Below the pieces are notes generated by a model, which saw only the letters and a program-made list of their open reading frames with translations, was not told the origin of the DNA and did not search any database. Positions 28,401-61,836 of a DNA stretch of 64,000 nucleotides are shown one piece after another. The translations under genes and the position numbers were made by a program. The stretch is from Archangium violaceum (GTDB lineage Bacteria; Myxococcota; Myxococcia; Myxococcales; Myxococcaceae), in contig NZ_CP069396.1 of NCBI RefSeq assembly GCF_016887565.1, forward strand, positions 6,058,001 to 6,122,000, read 5' to 3'. The first letter of the stretch is position 1. Every line of letters starts with the position of its first letter.

Positions 28401-28744
28401 TGCTCGACGAAGGTGGTGCGCATCGCCGCGTGGCGCGTCACCAGCGCCTCCAGGCCCCGGCGCAGGGCCTCCGCGTCCAGCATGCCCAACAGCCGGAAGG
28501 CGAACGGGTTGTTGTAGAGCGAGGTGCCCGGTTGCAGCTTCTCCAGGAACCACAGCCGGTGCTGGGCGAAGGACAGCACTCCCGGCTCCACCTCCACCGG
28601 GGCGCTCGTCTGGGGTTGCGCCTGGACCGCGGTGTTGACCGCTTGCGCCGCCTGCTGCTCGGCCAGCCGCCGCAGCAGCAGCTCGCGCTTCTCGGGAGGC
28701 AGGTTGGCGATGCGCTTCTCGAGGTCGCTCGTCTTGTTGCTCAT
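16418..28744 (-). CDS. Nonribosomal peptide synthetase, three modules plus terminal C domain
   Basis: 4,108 residues. Order: N-terminal helical docking-like segment (LEKRIANLPPEKRELLLRRL), C-A-PCP, C-A-PCP-E, C-A-PCP, then a final C domain and no thioesterase. Each internal C domain has HHxxxDG (HHIICDG, HHIVTDG, HHHLLLDG), the E domain HHLVVDG, and each PCP an active Ser (GGHS, GGDS, GGHS); the GGDS carrier precedes the E domain, as usual. The C domain after E has the EDLYPLS...LLFHAL start of D-accepting domains. The ATG overlaps the PKS stop by 4 bp, and the TGA overlaps the exporter start, so PKS, NRPS and exporter are translationally coupled. Its substrate is the polyketide-extended chain from the preceding PKS. 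Module details are given separately. Confidence 0.95.
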   Translation of the reverse strand: MSNKTSDLEKRIANLPPEKRELLLRRLAEQQAAQAVNTAVQAQPQTSAPVEVEPGVLSFAQHRLWFLEKLQPGTSLYNNPFAFRLLGMLDAEALRRGLEALVTRHAAMRTTFVEHQGEPRQVVQPPARFELPQEDLRALPDPKQAALDRMKEHARQLFDLERGPLVRATRLRLSEHEHLLLLTLHHIICDGWSMALLMKEMAAFYLAFSRGAEPRLPALTWQYPDFARWQRQWMRGEELERQLGFWRQQLRGVAPLELPLDRPRPADPTLAGAVYPVRLERGLTQAVQGLAQREGATPFMVLLAAFQALLGRYAGQDDVVVGTPIANRTRKETEGLIGLFVNTLALRTTFSDDPSFRELVARVRQGSLDAYAHQDVPFEAVVEALQPERDLRRTPLFQVMFVLHNAGRDAASDLPELRLEFLPTHTGHSTFDLTLSLSQEGEELVGELEYGTELFDESTVARFVGHLRRLLEEAVAHPERRLSQLGLLTEAEREKIMGEWKGTRAPFPEQSCLHHLVEARAERTPEAVAAEFGGQRLTYAELMRRARGLARRLRALGVGPEVRVGLCAQRSLELVVGMLGVLEAGGAWVPMDPSLPTERLGWLLEDSGARVLLTQERLLERLPAQRPETLCLDSLWSELEREADGKVESGASADSLAYVLYTSGSTGRPKGTLVTHRGVCNLVVQEAQAYQVGPGSRVLQFASPAFDISVEEIFTTLCAGGTVCLAPAEEMMPGPSLHQLLRESSITVLSLTPAALAATPADGLPALCTVISGGEACPEDVVARWAPERRFLNTYGPTEATVVATLVECQADGRVPPIGRALPNVEVYVLDGHLRPVPVGHKGELYLGGVGLARGYLGRADLTAERFIPHPFSTEPGARLYRTGDVVRWRGDGQLEFSGRADQQVKVRGFRIEPGEIEAALVEQPAVREAVVVAREDVPGNKRLVAYLVARPGQTLELGELRKALRQRLPEYMVPSAFMVLEALPLTNNGKVDRRALPAPQATPGAERHVPPRNAMEELVAGLFGELLRVERVGAEDNFFELGGHSLLATQVVSRLREACGVEVPLRTLFEAPTVAELAERIQSLRTGATALAVPALKPAPRDEALPLSFAQQRLWFLDRMSPGNPFYNMPLAVRLEGELQVDALARCVLELQRRHEVLRTTFRDSPTGPVQCISAEPQARLEVVDLSSLPSAEHEAEVRRRAGQEAQGSFDLERGPLLRAVLLRLDARSHVLLVTMHHIVTDGWSAGILVREVAAIYEALARGQTPALPELPVQYADFAVWQRQWLRGEALEAQLGYWKRQLAALPVLELPTDRPRPPVQSFRGAHLRVRLPKPLSEALVRMSRREGVTLYMTLLTAFQTVVSRYSGQTDVVVGTDIANRNRAETEGLLGFFVNQLVMRGDLSGNPSFRELLAKARETALAAYAHQDVPFEELVRELNPERSLGHAPLFQVKLLLQNAPDVNLELPGLKLGAVESEARTAKFDLTVAMEESPEGLHGQWEYSTDLFDEETVARMSRHFQRVLEAMVANPGQRLGDLSLLSEEERRQVLVEWNDTTTPFPSDSCAHHLVQAVASRSPDAPALCVGDSTLSFRELEERSNQLAHHLLSLGVGLETPVALCLERSFELVIGLLAILKAGGTYVPLEPSLPAARLGFLLQDCGAPVLLTQESLADELPAYGQLLCLDSDWYQVASQPTSPPASPVGPDNLAYIIYTSGSTGQPKGTLLHHRGLCNTALAAARHHGFTPSSRVLQFAALSFDASIAEIFGSLVGGSCLVLAPREQLMPGEPLQQLLVRQRVTSVTLTPSVLAQLSPQGLEGLTTLISAGEACPPELAQRWVSGRRMLNAYGPTEVTVCATINPHMRPERPTIGKPWDNNRVYVLDERLRPVPIGVPGELFVSSPGLARGYLRRPDLTAERFIPNPFSDSPGARLYRTGDRVRWLPAGELEFLGRADEQVKLRGIRIELGEVQSALLECPGVQEGVVVAREDGPGGKRLVAYFVPDTEPAPSSAQLRAALQQRLPEYMVPSAFVPLEALPLSTSGKVDKKALPAPESATTQDTYVAPRTPMEEALAAIWSEVLKRERVGADDNFFELGGDSILSLQIVARARQVGLNLQPNDVFQHQTLAALAATLSAGQVPQVEQGPVSGPVPLTPIQHWLLEQEQPQTHHYNQAVLLQAREEVELEPLRQALQHLVEHHDALRMRYVRSESGEWKQENLPPGPTISLVQVDLSATPDSELPARIEAEATRVQASFDLGSPPLLRTALFDLGPQRPERLLIAVHHLVVDGVSWRVLLEDLATAYAQLCEGQPVRFPARSTSFKAWSERLVELARSEAMARELPFWLDESRRNVVPLPTDKTVGANTLASARTFTVSLETEETRLLLQEVPAAYRARMDDVLLAALAQAFSPWSGQSRLLVDLEGHGREALFEDVDISRTVGWFTSLYPVLMEVPATASSAEAVRSARRALSQVPRRGVGYGLLRYLRGDEASQRLRSLPQAQVSFNYLGQLDSVVSKESAFSPAPESSGKAQGDQGLRTHLLEINSLSYGGRLELSWTYSENLHERSTVEALARRYVEALRALIANRHAPEASRPIASDFPLARVDDATLERLLRTVPDVEDLYPLSHVQKGLLFHALMSPHSGVYFEQLAWTFRSPMDMKALRRAWELALERHPVLRTAFLWEGVAEPLQAVCARAELPWHEHDWRHLSEAEQRTRFEELMREDRARGFELSRAPLMRLTVVRLDTHAYRFMWSHHHLLLDGWSVGLVMKDLFALYEALSQGRTPRLEPVPAWRDYIAWLGRQDLAQAEAWWREQLAGFTEPTPLPESTPSSAPQQMHERTLQLSESETTALQDFARRHQLTLNTLIQGAWAVVLGRHAGVEDVLFGATVSGRPPSLSRVEQMTGVFINTLPVRLRLEPEASLIPWLQRHQTRLVELRQFEHTPVVQVQAWSQVPRGASFFDTIFVFENYPVDDSVKEGSGQLDVQDFVIVDRNNYPLTACAMPQRELVLMLSYESPRFEEATIGRLLGHWKAALEAMMAQPEQRLGDLSLLSEEERRQVLVEWNDTTTPFPSDSCAHHLVQAVASRSPDAPALCVGDSTLSFRELEERSNQLAHHLLSLGVGLETPVALCLERSFELVIGLLAILKAGGTYVPLEPSLPAARLGFLLQDCGAPVLLTQESLADELPAYGQLLCLDSDWYQVASQPTSPPASPVGPDNLAYIIYTSGSTGQPKGTLLHHRGLCNTALAAARHHGFTPSSRVLQFAALSFDASIAEIFGSLVGGSCLVLAPREQLMPGEPLQQLLVRQRVTSVTLTPSVLAQLSPQGLEGLTTLISAGEACPPELAQRWVSGRRMLNAYGPTEVTVCATINPHMRPERPTIGKPWDNNRVYVLDERLRPVPIGVPGELFVSSPGLARGYLRRPDLTAERFIPNPFSDSPGARLYRTGDRVRWLPAGELEFLGRADEQVKLRGIRIELGEVQSALLECPGVQEGVVVAREDGPGGKRLVAYFVPDTEPAPSSAQLRAALQQRLPEYMVPSAFVPLEALPLSTSGKVDKKALPAPESATAKDSYVAPRTPVEEMLAAIWSEVLGVERVGTGDNFFELGGHSLVATQLVSRLRTTFGVELSLQDFFEHATVAALAARLAAAGPDQSALPPVVPTPPADHLPLSHAQRAYWSPERMGPDSPLNLVVRAMRFSGELNVDALERSLQELVRRHESLRTTFPTVDGEPVQKVLPRLDLTLSEVDLSHLAPAEREEAALRHLRQEAWRPLDLERGPLLRTGLLRLGEQEHILLLVLHHAVTDLVSEQVVTRELGALYEAFSRGQPSPLPEPALQYRDFTRWQIERLRGEELERLRQWWSQKLEGISPALELPYDRARPAQGTLRCAWHEVVIPGSVWSELRALGRREGATPFILLLTGLQTMLARVSGRSDVLVGFAHANRPRPELDAVVGMMANLLMVRGDLSGDPTFLELLQRVRAAYLEAFAHQELPHAELMKLLNGTPHQGPPYPVGMSYSEAEQEQAPVAGLTTRPVPLELELTISDLSLHFRETPEGLAVNFEYRTELFEPATVETLGDYLRVLMECVAADPRQRLESLPAPPVGVRAKREVAS
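16421..17775 (-). other. Terminal condensation domain in place of a thioesterase
   Basis: About 440 residues after the last carrier protein. It has the C-domain opening LPLSHAQRAYW and the active-site HHAVTDL, where the usual Gly after Asp is Leu. Nothing follows it except a short tail. Terminal C domains release and cyclise the chain in RapP/FkbP and in fungal NRPSs, so macrolactone or macrolactam formation, or transfer to a small nucleophile, is the likely role. Confidence 0.75.
17775..20925 (-). other. NRPS module 8: C-A-PCP, predicted aromatic residue
   Basis: The D-accepting C domain (EDLYPLSHVQKGLLFHAL) is followed by an A domain with the same pocket as module 7, D-A-A-T-I-A-A-V-C-K, so the same amino acid is expected in the L form. 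The carrier (ELGGHSLVATQLVS) hands over to the terminal C domain. Confidence 0.75.
17990..19630 (-). repeat. A-domain repeat block, copy 1 (module 8)
   Basis: Block of about 1.64 kb almost the same as 22517-24157, in direct orientation 4,527 bp (1,509 codons) apart. Divergence becomes clear outside the block, for example in the C-domain side text after 19630. This points to recent duplication or gene conversion of the adenylation domain. Confidence 0.85.
20925..25480 (-). other. NRPS module 7: C-A-PCP-E, predicted D-aromatic residue
   Basis: The A domain pocket reads D-A-A-T-I-A-A-V-C-K (FDASIAEIF, VTLTPS, LISAGEA, LNAYGPTE, TVCA). This is close to the Phe code of GrsA/TycA (DAWTIAAICK) and to the DASTVAAVCK Tyr code; Ala in place of Trp at the third position leaves more room. 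An aromatic residue (Phe/Tyr/Trp) is expected, made D by the E domain (HHLVVDG, YGLLRYLRG, FNYLGQ). Its A domain DNA is almost the same as that of module 8. Confidence 0.75.
22517..24157 (-). repeat. A-domain repeat block, copy 2 (module 7)
   Basis: Partner of 17990-19630. The two differ by only scattered substitutions, with long runs without differences in the A3-A8 region. Confidence 0.85.
25480..28700 (-). other. NRPS module 6: C-A-PCP, substrate unassigned
   Basis: Part of the 4,108-aa NRPS. The C domain accepts the chain from the PKS acyl carrier. Reading the A domain against GrsA gives pocket residues D-I-E-S-I-G-T-V-V-K, from FDISVEEIF, VLSLTP, VISGGEA, LNTYGPTE and ATVV. I do not recognise this code. 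All core motifs (YTSGSTGRPKG, YGPTE, YRTGD, NGKVDRRAL) are present, so it should be active. No E domain, so an L-residue is expected. Confidence 0.8.
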
Positions 28745-31700
28745 TCCAGCTCCGAGAGGAGGGCTTCCAGGGCCGCGGTGTCCGTCGTCGCGGTACGGGC
28801 CTGGAGGATGGCCGTCGCCATGCCGGCGAGGGTGGGATGCTCGAACAGCGTGCGCAGGGGGAGATCCACCTGGAAGGACTCGCGCACGCGGGAGAGCACC
28901 TGGGTACCCAGTAAGGAGTGCCCTCCCAATTCAAAGAAGTCGTCGTGGATGCCGACCTCGGCCACGCCGAGCAGCTCCTGCCAGATGTCGGCCAGACCGC
29001 GCTCGAGGCTGTCGCGCGGGGCCTCGAAGGCGGTGCGCAGCCGCGGACGGCTGTGGCGCGTGGTGGGCGGACGGGCCGCCTGCTGCACCTGCTGCACCCA
29101 GAGGGTGCGCCGCGCGGTCAGGTCATGCGTGGAGACGATCCACCGCGTGGCTTCGGGAGCCGCCAGCAGCCGGCGCAGGGCGTCCATTCCCTCGGGCAGG
29201 GTGATGGAGGTGCCCGCCTCGTCCTCGTCCCGGGCCTGCCAGCCATCCCAGTCCACCGACACCCACTGGGTCGCCCCCTCGCGGGAGCGGGCCGCGGCGA
29301 GGCAGTCCAGGAAGGCATTGCCGGCCGCGTAGGCGGAGAAGCCCAGTCCGCCCAGCACGGTGGAGATGGAGGACTGCAGGAGGACGAAGTCCAGCGCCTG
29401 GTCGCGCAGCGCCTCGGCGAGCACGAGCGTGCCCTGCACCTTGGCCCGCACCAGGGGCTCGCAACGCTCGGGCGTGGAGTCCCGCACGGCCACGTGCGTG
29501 TCCTCTCCGACCACGCCAGCGGAGTGCACCACGCCATTCAGCGCGCCGAAGCGCTCGCGGGCCCGCGCCAACGCCTGCTCCAGTTGCGCCGGCTGCGAGA
29601 CGTCCGCGCGCACCAGCAGCACCTGGGCCCCCTGGGCCTCCATGGCCTGCAACCGCCGGATCTTCCGCGACACCCCATCCTGCTCGCCGCGCGCCGCCAG
29701 CCACGCCGGCCACTCCTGGCGCTCGGGGAAGGGGGAGCGTCCCACCAGCACCAGCCGGGCGCGCGCCGTCGAGGCCAGATACTCCGCCACCATCAGTCCG
29801 ATGCGGCCCAGGCCTCCCGTCACCAGGTAGGTGCCGCCCTCGCGCAGCCGCCCCAGGCCCTGACTCGGGGCGGGCAGCGGATGCGGTGCGTAGCCCTCCA
29901 CCCACCGGTGCTCGCCACGCAGGGCCACCAGGGGCTCATGGGACGGGGCGCGCAGCTCCGCCACCACCTGCTTCGCCAGCCGCGTCAGCCGGGCGCCACC
30001 CTGCGCGGGCGGTACCACGTCCACCAACCGGCAGCGCAGCCGCGGGTACTCCTCCTGGGGCAGCACGCGGCACGGTCCCAGCACCAGCGCGTTGCCCGGC
30101 CGCAGCGGCTCCTCTCCCGTTACGTCCTGCGTGCCAGAGGTGACGACATGGAGCGTGCTCTCCGCCTGTCCCAGTCGCGGCCCGAGGGCCTGGGCCAGCG
30201 CGAGCAGATCCTGGAAGCCCCGCTCCTGCTCCGCCTCCAGCGAGGACGCCGGCTCCAAGCTCCACAGGTGCAGCACGTGCTCGGGCAGTGGCCCCTGCTG
30301 GCGCAGCTCCTCCATCAGGGCCTCGTGATCGGCCCGGCGCCCCGGGGCCAGTCCCCACTCGCGCTCACCCAGCCGGGCCAGACCCTCCGCGCGCGGCACC
30401 ACCCGCACCACCTGCGCGCCCGAGGCCTCCAGCCCCTCCACCACCTGCCGGCCCAGTCCCGTGCCGTCCACGTACACCAGCCAGCGCGTGCCGCTCAGCT
30501 CCTTCAGGCCCGAGGCCGGCAGCCGCGCGGGCTTCCACGCCGGGACATGGAACCAGGCGCCCACCTCGGTCTTCTTCCCCGCCGAGCCCGGCGCCTGCTG
30601 CACCACCGCCATACCGGCGCCGCGCTCGATCCAGTAGCGCTCGCGCTGGAAGGGGTAGGTGGGCAAGGGCAGACGGCCGCGTTTCTCGGAGGCGTACAGC
30701 TTCGCCGCCTCCAGCTTCACGCCCTCCAGCCAGAGCTGGCCCGCCGCCTCCAGCATGGGCGAGCCGGTGCCGGGCCGCTCACGCCGCGCGCCCAGCGAGC
30801 CCACCACCGTCACCGCCGCGGCGTTCCCCGCGCACTGACGCACCAGCGTGCTCAGCGCCCGTCCCGGACCCACCTCGACGAAGAGGCGCGAGGGCTCGGA
30901 GAGCAGCGTGGCCACGCCCTCGGCGAAGCGCACCGGGCGCCGCAGGTGGTCCGCCCAGTAGCGCGGGTTGGTGGCCTGCTCGGCGGTGATCCACGTGCCC
31001 GTGACATTGGAGACGAAGGGGATCTTCGGCGGCGACAGGCGCAGCGTGCGCACCTTGGCCTCGAAGGGAGGCAGCGCCGTCTCCATCATCGCCGAGTGGA
31101 AGGCGTGCGAGGTGTGCAGGCGGCGGTGCTGCACGCCCTGCTGCGACAGGCGCGTCTCCAACGCCTGGATGGCGGGGGTCGGCCCGGCCGCCACGCACAG
31201 GGCCGGAGCATTGACGGAGGCCAGCTCCAGCTCCGCCCCCAGCAGCGGACGCAGCGCCTGCTCGGAGAGGGCCACCGAGAGCATGGCGCCCTCGGGCTGC
31301 CGCTGCATGAGCCGGCCGCGCTCGGCCACCAGCGCCAGCGCGTCATCCACCGAGAACACCCCGGCCAGACACGCGGCCACGTACTCGCCCAGGCTGTGGC
31401 CCACCATCGCCTGGGGCTTCACTCCCCAGCTCATCCACAACCGCGCCAGCGCGTACTCCACGACGAAGAGCGCCGGCTGCGCCAGGGCCGTCTGCTTGAG
31501 CCGCTCGGCGGCCTGCTCCTCCTGGCCCTGCTTCGGGTAGAGCACCTCGCGCAGATCGAGCCCCAGGTGCGGCACCAGCTTCTTGCAGCACTCCTCCAAG
31601 TGGCGGCGGAAGACGGGCTCCGAGGCGTACTCCTCCTGCGCCATGCCCGGCTCCTGGGTGCCCTGGCCCGGGAAGAGGAAGACCACGGGGCGCTCGTTGG

Positions 31701-33294
31701 CGTCCTGCTCCGTGGTGAGCACCCGGCCCGGCTCGCGCGACTGGAGGAGCCGCTGCGCCTCCGCCGTGTCGCCGCAGACCAGGACCCGGCGGTGCGAGAA
31801 GCGCCTGCGCCCCGCCAGCAGCGTGTAGGCCACGTCTCCCAGCTCCGCCTCCGGGTGGCTGGCGAGCCACGCGGCCAGGTTGTCGGTGGCCTGCTCCAGG
31901 GCCTCGGGGGTACGCGCCGAGAGCGTCAGCAGGTGCCGGGGCTTCGCGCTGGGTTGGAGCTCCCGCGCCGGGGCCTCCTCGAGCACGACATGGGCGTTGG
32001 TGCCGCCCATGCCAAAGGAGCTGACGCCTCCGCGCCGGGGAGTCTCCCCGGCCGGCGCCGGCCAGGGCTTCAGCGCGTCGTTGACGTAGAAGGGCCCGTT
32101 GTCGAACTCGATGCGCGGGTTGGGCCTGGTGAAGTGGAGCGTGGGCGGCATCTCGCGGTTGCGCAGCGAGAGCGTCATCTTGATCAGCCCGGCCAGGCCC
32201 GCCGCCGTGTCCGTGTGGCCGATGTTCGTCTTCACCGCGCCCAGCGCGCAGGTGCGCCGCTGCCCCGCCCGCGAGCGGAAGGCCTGGTTGAGCGCGGCCA
32301 CCTCGATGGGATCTCCCAGGGTGGTGCCCGTGCCGTGTGTCTCGATGAACTGGATGCTCTCGGGGCCCACGCCGGCCACGGCCAGGGCCTCGGTGATGAC
32401 GGCGGCCTGTCCTTCCACGCCGGGGGCGGTGAAGCCCACCTTGGCGCTGCCGTCATTGTTGATGGCGGTGCTCAGCAGCACGGCGTGGATGTAGTCCCCG
32501 TCCTCCACGGCCTCCGAGAGGCGCTTGAGCACCACCACCCCCACGCCGCCGCCACCCGCGGTGCCCTGGGCCTTCTCATCGAAGGCGCGGCAGTGCCCGT
32601 CCGGCGAGTGGATGCCGCCGGGGACGTGGAGCTCGCCGGTGGTCTGGTCGGGAGAGAAGGAGACGGCGCCGGCCAGGGCCATGTCACTCTCGCGCGACAG
32701 CAGGCTCTGACAGGCCAGGTGCACCGCCACCAGTCCGGTGGAGCAGGCCGTCTGCACGGTGACGGCCGGGCCGCGCAGGTCCAGCTTGTGGGCCACGCGG
32801 GTGCACAGGAAGTCCTTGTCGTTGGCGAGCGTGAGCGCGTAGGGGCCCACCGACTCCATCACCTGCGCGTTCGGCAACAGGCGCGTGAGCAGGTATCCGC
32901 TGGGTCCCGTTCCGCCGAAGAGGGCGATGGGCCCGGGGAAGCTCGCCGGCTCGTACCCGCCGTGCTCCAGCGCCTGCCAGGCACACTCGAGGAAGAGGCG
33001 CTGCTGCGGATCCATCGCCTCGGCCTCGCGCGGGCTGTAGCCGAAGAAGGCCGCGTCGAACAGCTCGGTGCCCTCCAGCACGAAACCCGAGCGCACGTAG
33101 TCCGGCCTCGAGTACAGCGAGCGATCCACCCCCGCTGCCTCCAGCTGCTCGTCGGTGAAGGTGGTGCGCGACTCCACGCCCTGGCGCAGGTTGCGCCAGA
33201 AGGCCTCCACGTCCGGGGCGCCTGGGAAGCGGCCAGCCATGCCGATGATGGCAATGGCCTCTGCCGGGTTCTCCGCGGGGGCCTGCTCACTCAT
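28741..33294 (-). CDS. Type I polyketide synthase module KS-AT-KR-ACP
   Basis: 1,517 residues. KS about 20-440: Cys in QTACSTGL (about 184), His in ETHGTGTTLGDP and TNIGHTDTAAG. AT about 550-860: GHSLGEY Ser (about 634) and HAFH, the malonyl-type motif. KR about 1150-1400: LVTGGLGRIGL for NADPH, SSIST and Tyr in FSAYAAGN (about 1322). ACP Ser in GGHSLLGT (about 1459). No DH or ER. It should add one malonate unit to the Asn-terminated chain and reduce the ketone, giving a 4-amino-3-hydroxy (statine-like) residue. The in-frame ATG at 33315 has no good ribosome site; the ATG at 33294 has AGGAGGAG about 8 nt upstream. It follows the giant synthase after 273 bp and overlaps the next NRPS gene by 4 bp. 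Confidence 0.94.
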   Translation of the reverse strand: MSEQAPAENPAEAIAIIGMAGRFPGAPDVEAFWRNLRQGVESRTTFTDEQLEAAGVDRSLYSRPDYVRSGFVLEGTELFDAAFFGYSPREAEAMDPQQRLFLECAWQALEHGGYEPASFPGPIALFGGTGPSGYLLTRLLPNAQVMESVGPYALTLANDKDFLCTRVAHKLDLRGPAVTVQTACSTGLVAVHLACQSLLSRESDMALAGAVSFSPDQTTGELHVPGGIHSPDGHCRAFDEKAQGTAGGGGVGVVVLKRLSEAVEDGDYIHAVLLSTAINNDGSAKVGFTAPGVEGQAAVITEALAVAGVGPESIQFIETHGTGTTLGDPIEVAALNQAFRSRAGQRRTCALGAVKTNIGHTDTAAGLAGLIKMTLSLRNREMPPTLHFTRPNPRIEFDNGPFYVNDALKPWPAPAGETPRRGGVSSFGMGGTNAHVVLEEAPARELQPSAKPRHLLTLSARTPEALEQATDNLAAWLASHPEAELGDVAYTLLAGRRRFSHRRVLVCGDTAEAQRLLQSREPGRVLTTEQDANERPVVFLFPGQGTQEPGMAQEEYASEPVFRRHLEECCKKLVPHLGLDLREVLYPKQGQEEQAAERLKQTALAQPALFVVEYALARLWMSWGVKPQAMVGHSLGEYVAACLAGVFSVDDALALVAERGRLMQRQPEGAMLSVALSEQALRPLLGAELELASVNAPALCVAAGPTPAIQALETRLSQQGVQHRRLHTSHAFHSAMMETALPPFEAKVRTLRLSPPKIPFVSNVTGTWITAEQATNPRYWADHLRRPVRFAEGVATLLSEPSRLFVEVGPGRALSTLVRQCAGNAAAVTVVGSLGARRERPGTGSPMLEAAGQLWLEGVKLEAAKLYASEKRGRLPLPTYPFQRERYWIERGAGMAVVQQAPGSAGKKTEVGAWFHVPAWKPARLPASGLKELSGTRWLVYVDGTGLGRQVVEGLEASGAQVVRVVPRAEGLARLGEREWGLAPGRRADHEALMEELRQQGPLPEHVLHLWSLEPASSLEAEQERGFQDLLALAQALGPRLGQAESTLHVVTSGTQDVTGEEPLRPGNALVLGPCRVLPQEEYPRLRCRLVDVVPPAQGGARLTRLAKQVVAELRAPSHEPLVALRGEHRWVEGYAPHPLPAPSQGLGRLREGGTYLVTGGLGRIGLMVAEYLASTARARLVLVGRSPFPERQEWPAWLAARGEQDGVSRKIRRLQAMEAQGAQVLLVRADVSQPAQLEQALARARERFGALNGVVHSAGVVGEDTHVAVRDSTPERCEPLVRAKVQGTLVLAEALRDQALDFVLLQSSISTVLGGLGFSAYAAGNAFLDCLAAARSREGATQWVSVDWDGWQARDEDEAGTSITLPEGMDALRRLLAAPEATRWIVSTHDLTARRTLWVQQVQQAARPPTTRHSRPRLRTAFEAPRDSLERGLADIWQELLGVAEVGIHDDFFELGGHSLLGTQVLSRVRESFQVDLPLRTLFEHPTLAGMATAILQARTATTDTAALEALLSELE

Positions 33295-33567
33295 CTTCAC
33301 TCTCCTCCTGCGCACTGGGGGGACACGGGCGGTGCGGCGTTGCCTGTGTTGTTTTGCCGCCGAGCCTCACCGCGTTTCTGGCTCTGCTCCACGCGGCCAG
33401 GCCCCGACTTTGACGCGTGAGACGCTCGGCGAGCGAACCGACGTCAGGGTACTGGAAGCGGACTGGGAGTGCTACCTGGAACCCAGCTCGGCAAGCAGCC
33501 TGTCCTGGCGCTGGACGGACGGTGCGTGAGCTGCCGTCCAGCGCCATTCCCAGACAACGGTTTCGAG

Positions 33568-33571
<4 letters not shown>
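33287..33571 (-). pseudogene. Degenerate carrier-protein remnant between synthase genes
   Basis: The gap between the giant synthase and the PKS reads, in one open frame of 94 codons, as a decayed copy of the synthase's own C-terminus. FQVALPVRFQYPDVGSLAER here matches LQVALTDLFQYPTIGSLAEH there, and LDGSSRTVRPAPGQ aligns without gaps to the active-site stretch LGGNSLTIVQLQGR. The similarity is also visible in the DNA (shared GGGTACTGGAAG, CTGGCTCTGCTCCAC and GGCCCCGACT on the + strand) and runs into the charged tail (ESED). The frame opens with a TTG overlapping the synthase stop (TTGA) and closes over the PKS start. It is probably the end of a lost module or a tandem duplication; I do not expect a functional product. 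Confidence 0.75.
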
Positions 33572-61596
<28,025 letters not shown>

Positions 61597-61836
61597 GCGC
61601 TCTCCTCGGGTGTGGCGGCGGGGCGCGGCTTCCCCTCGCGCCTTTTTCGTAGGTGTTGTATTTGTACTGGATTACAGTTCTCTAATTGAAGGAATCAGTC
61701 AATAAGTGAACTGCAACCATGTTGCGAAGGTCCGATGCTACAGGTCGGGACCGACCTGAAACCATCGGTGCCGTCCCCGCGGCCGGTGCCCGGTTGCCCG
61801 TCTGCCCGTAGCCATCTCCCCGAGGAGGCCAGAGAC
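61597..61836. promoter_or_regulatory. Divergent promoter region of the lipopeptide cluster
   Basis: 240 bp between the leftward megasynthase operon and the rightward glycosyltransferase pair. 61649-61730 is the most AT-rich stretch nearby. On the minus strand TTGACT (near 61700) and TTCAAT (near 61685) are possible -35 boxes, with TGTAAT or TACAAA downstream as possible -10 boxes. No clear operator palindrome is seen. Promoter choice is a guess. Confidence 0.5.

Noticed and set aside
25610-33420. Very long open frames on the + strand opposite the megasynthases (1,240 and 1,500 codons; others near 41.2, 52.5 and 57-61 kb)
   Set aside because: They are antisense shadows of GC-rich coding DNA: low-complexity His/Arg/Gln/Gly text, no domains, no ribosome sites.
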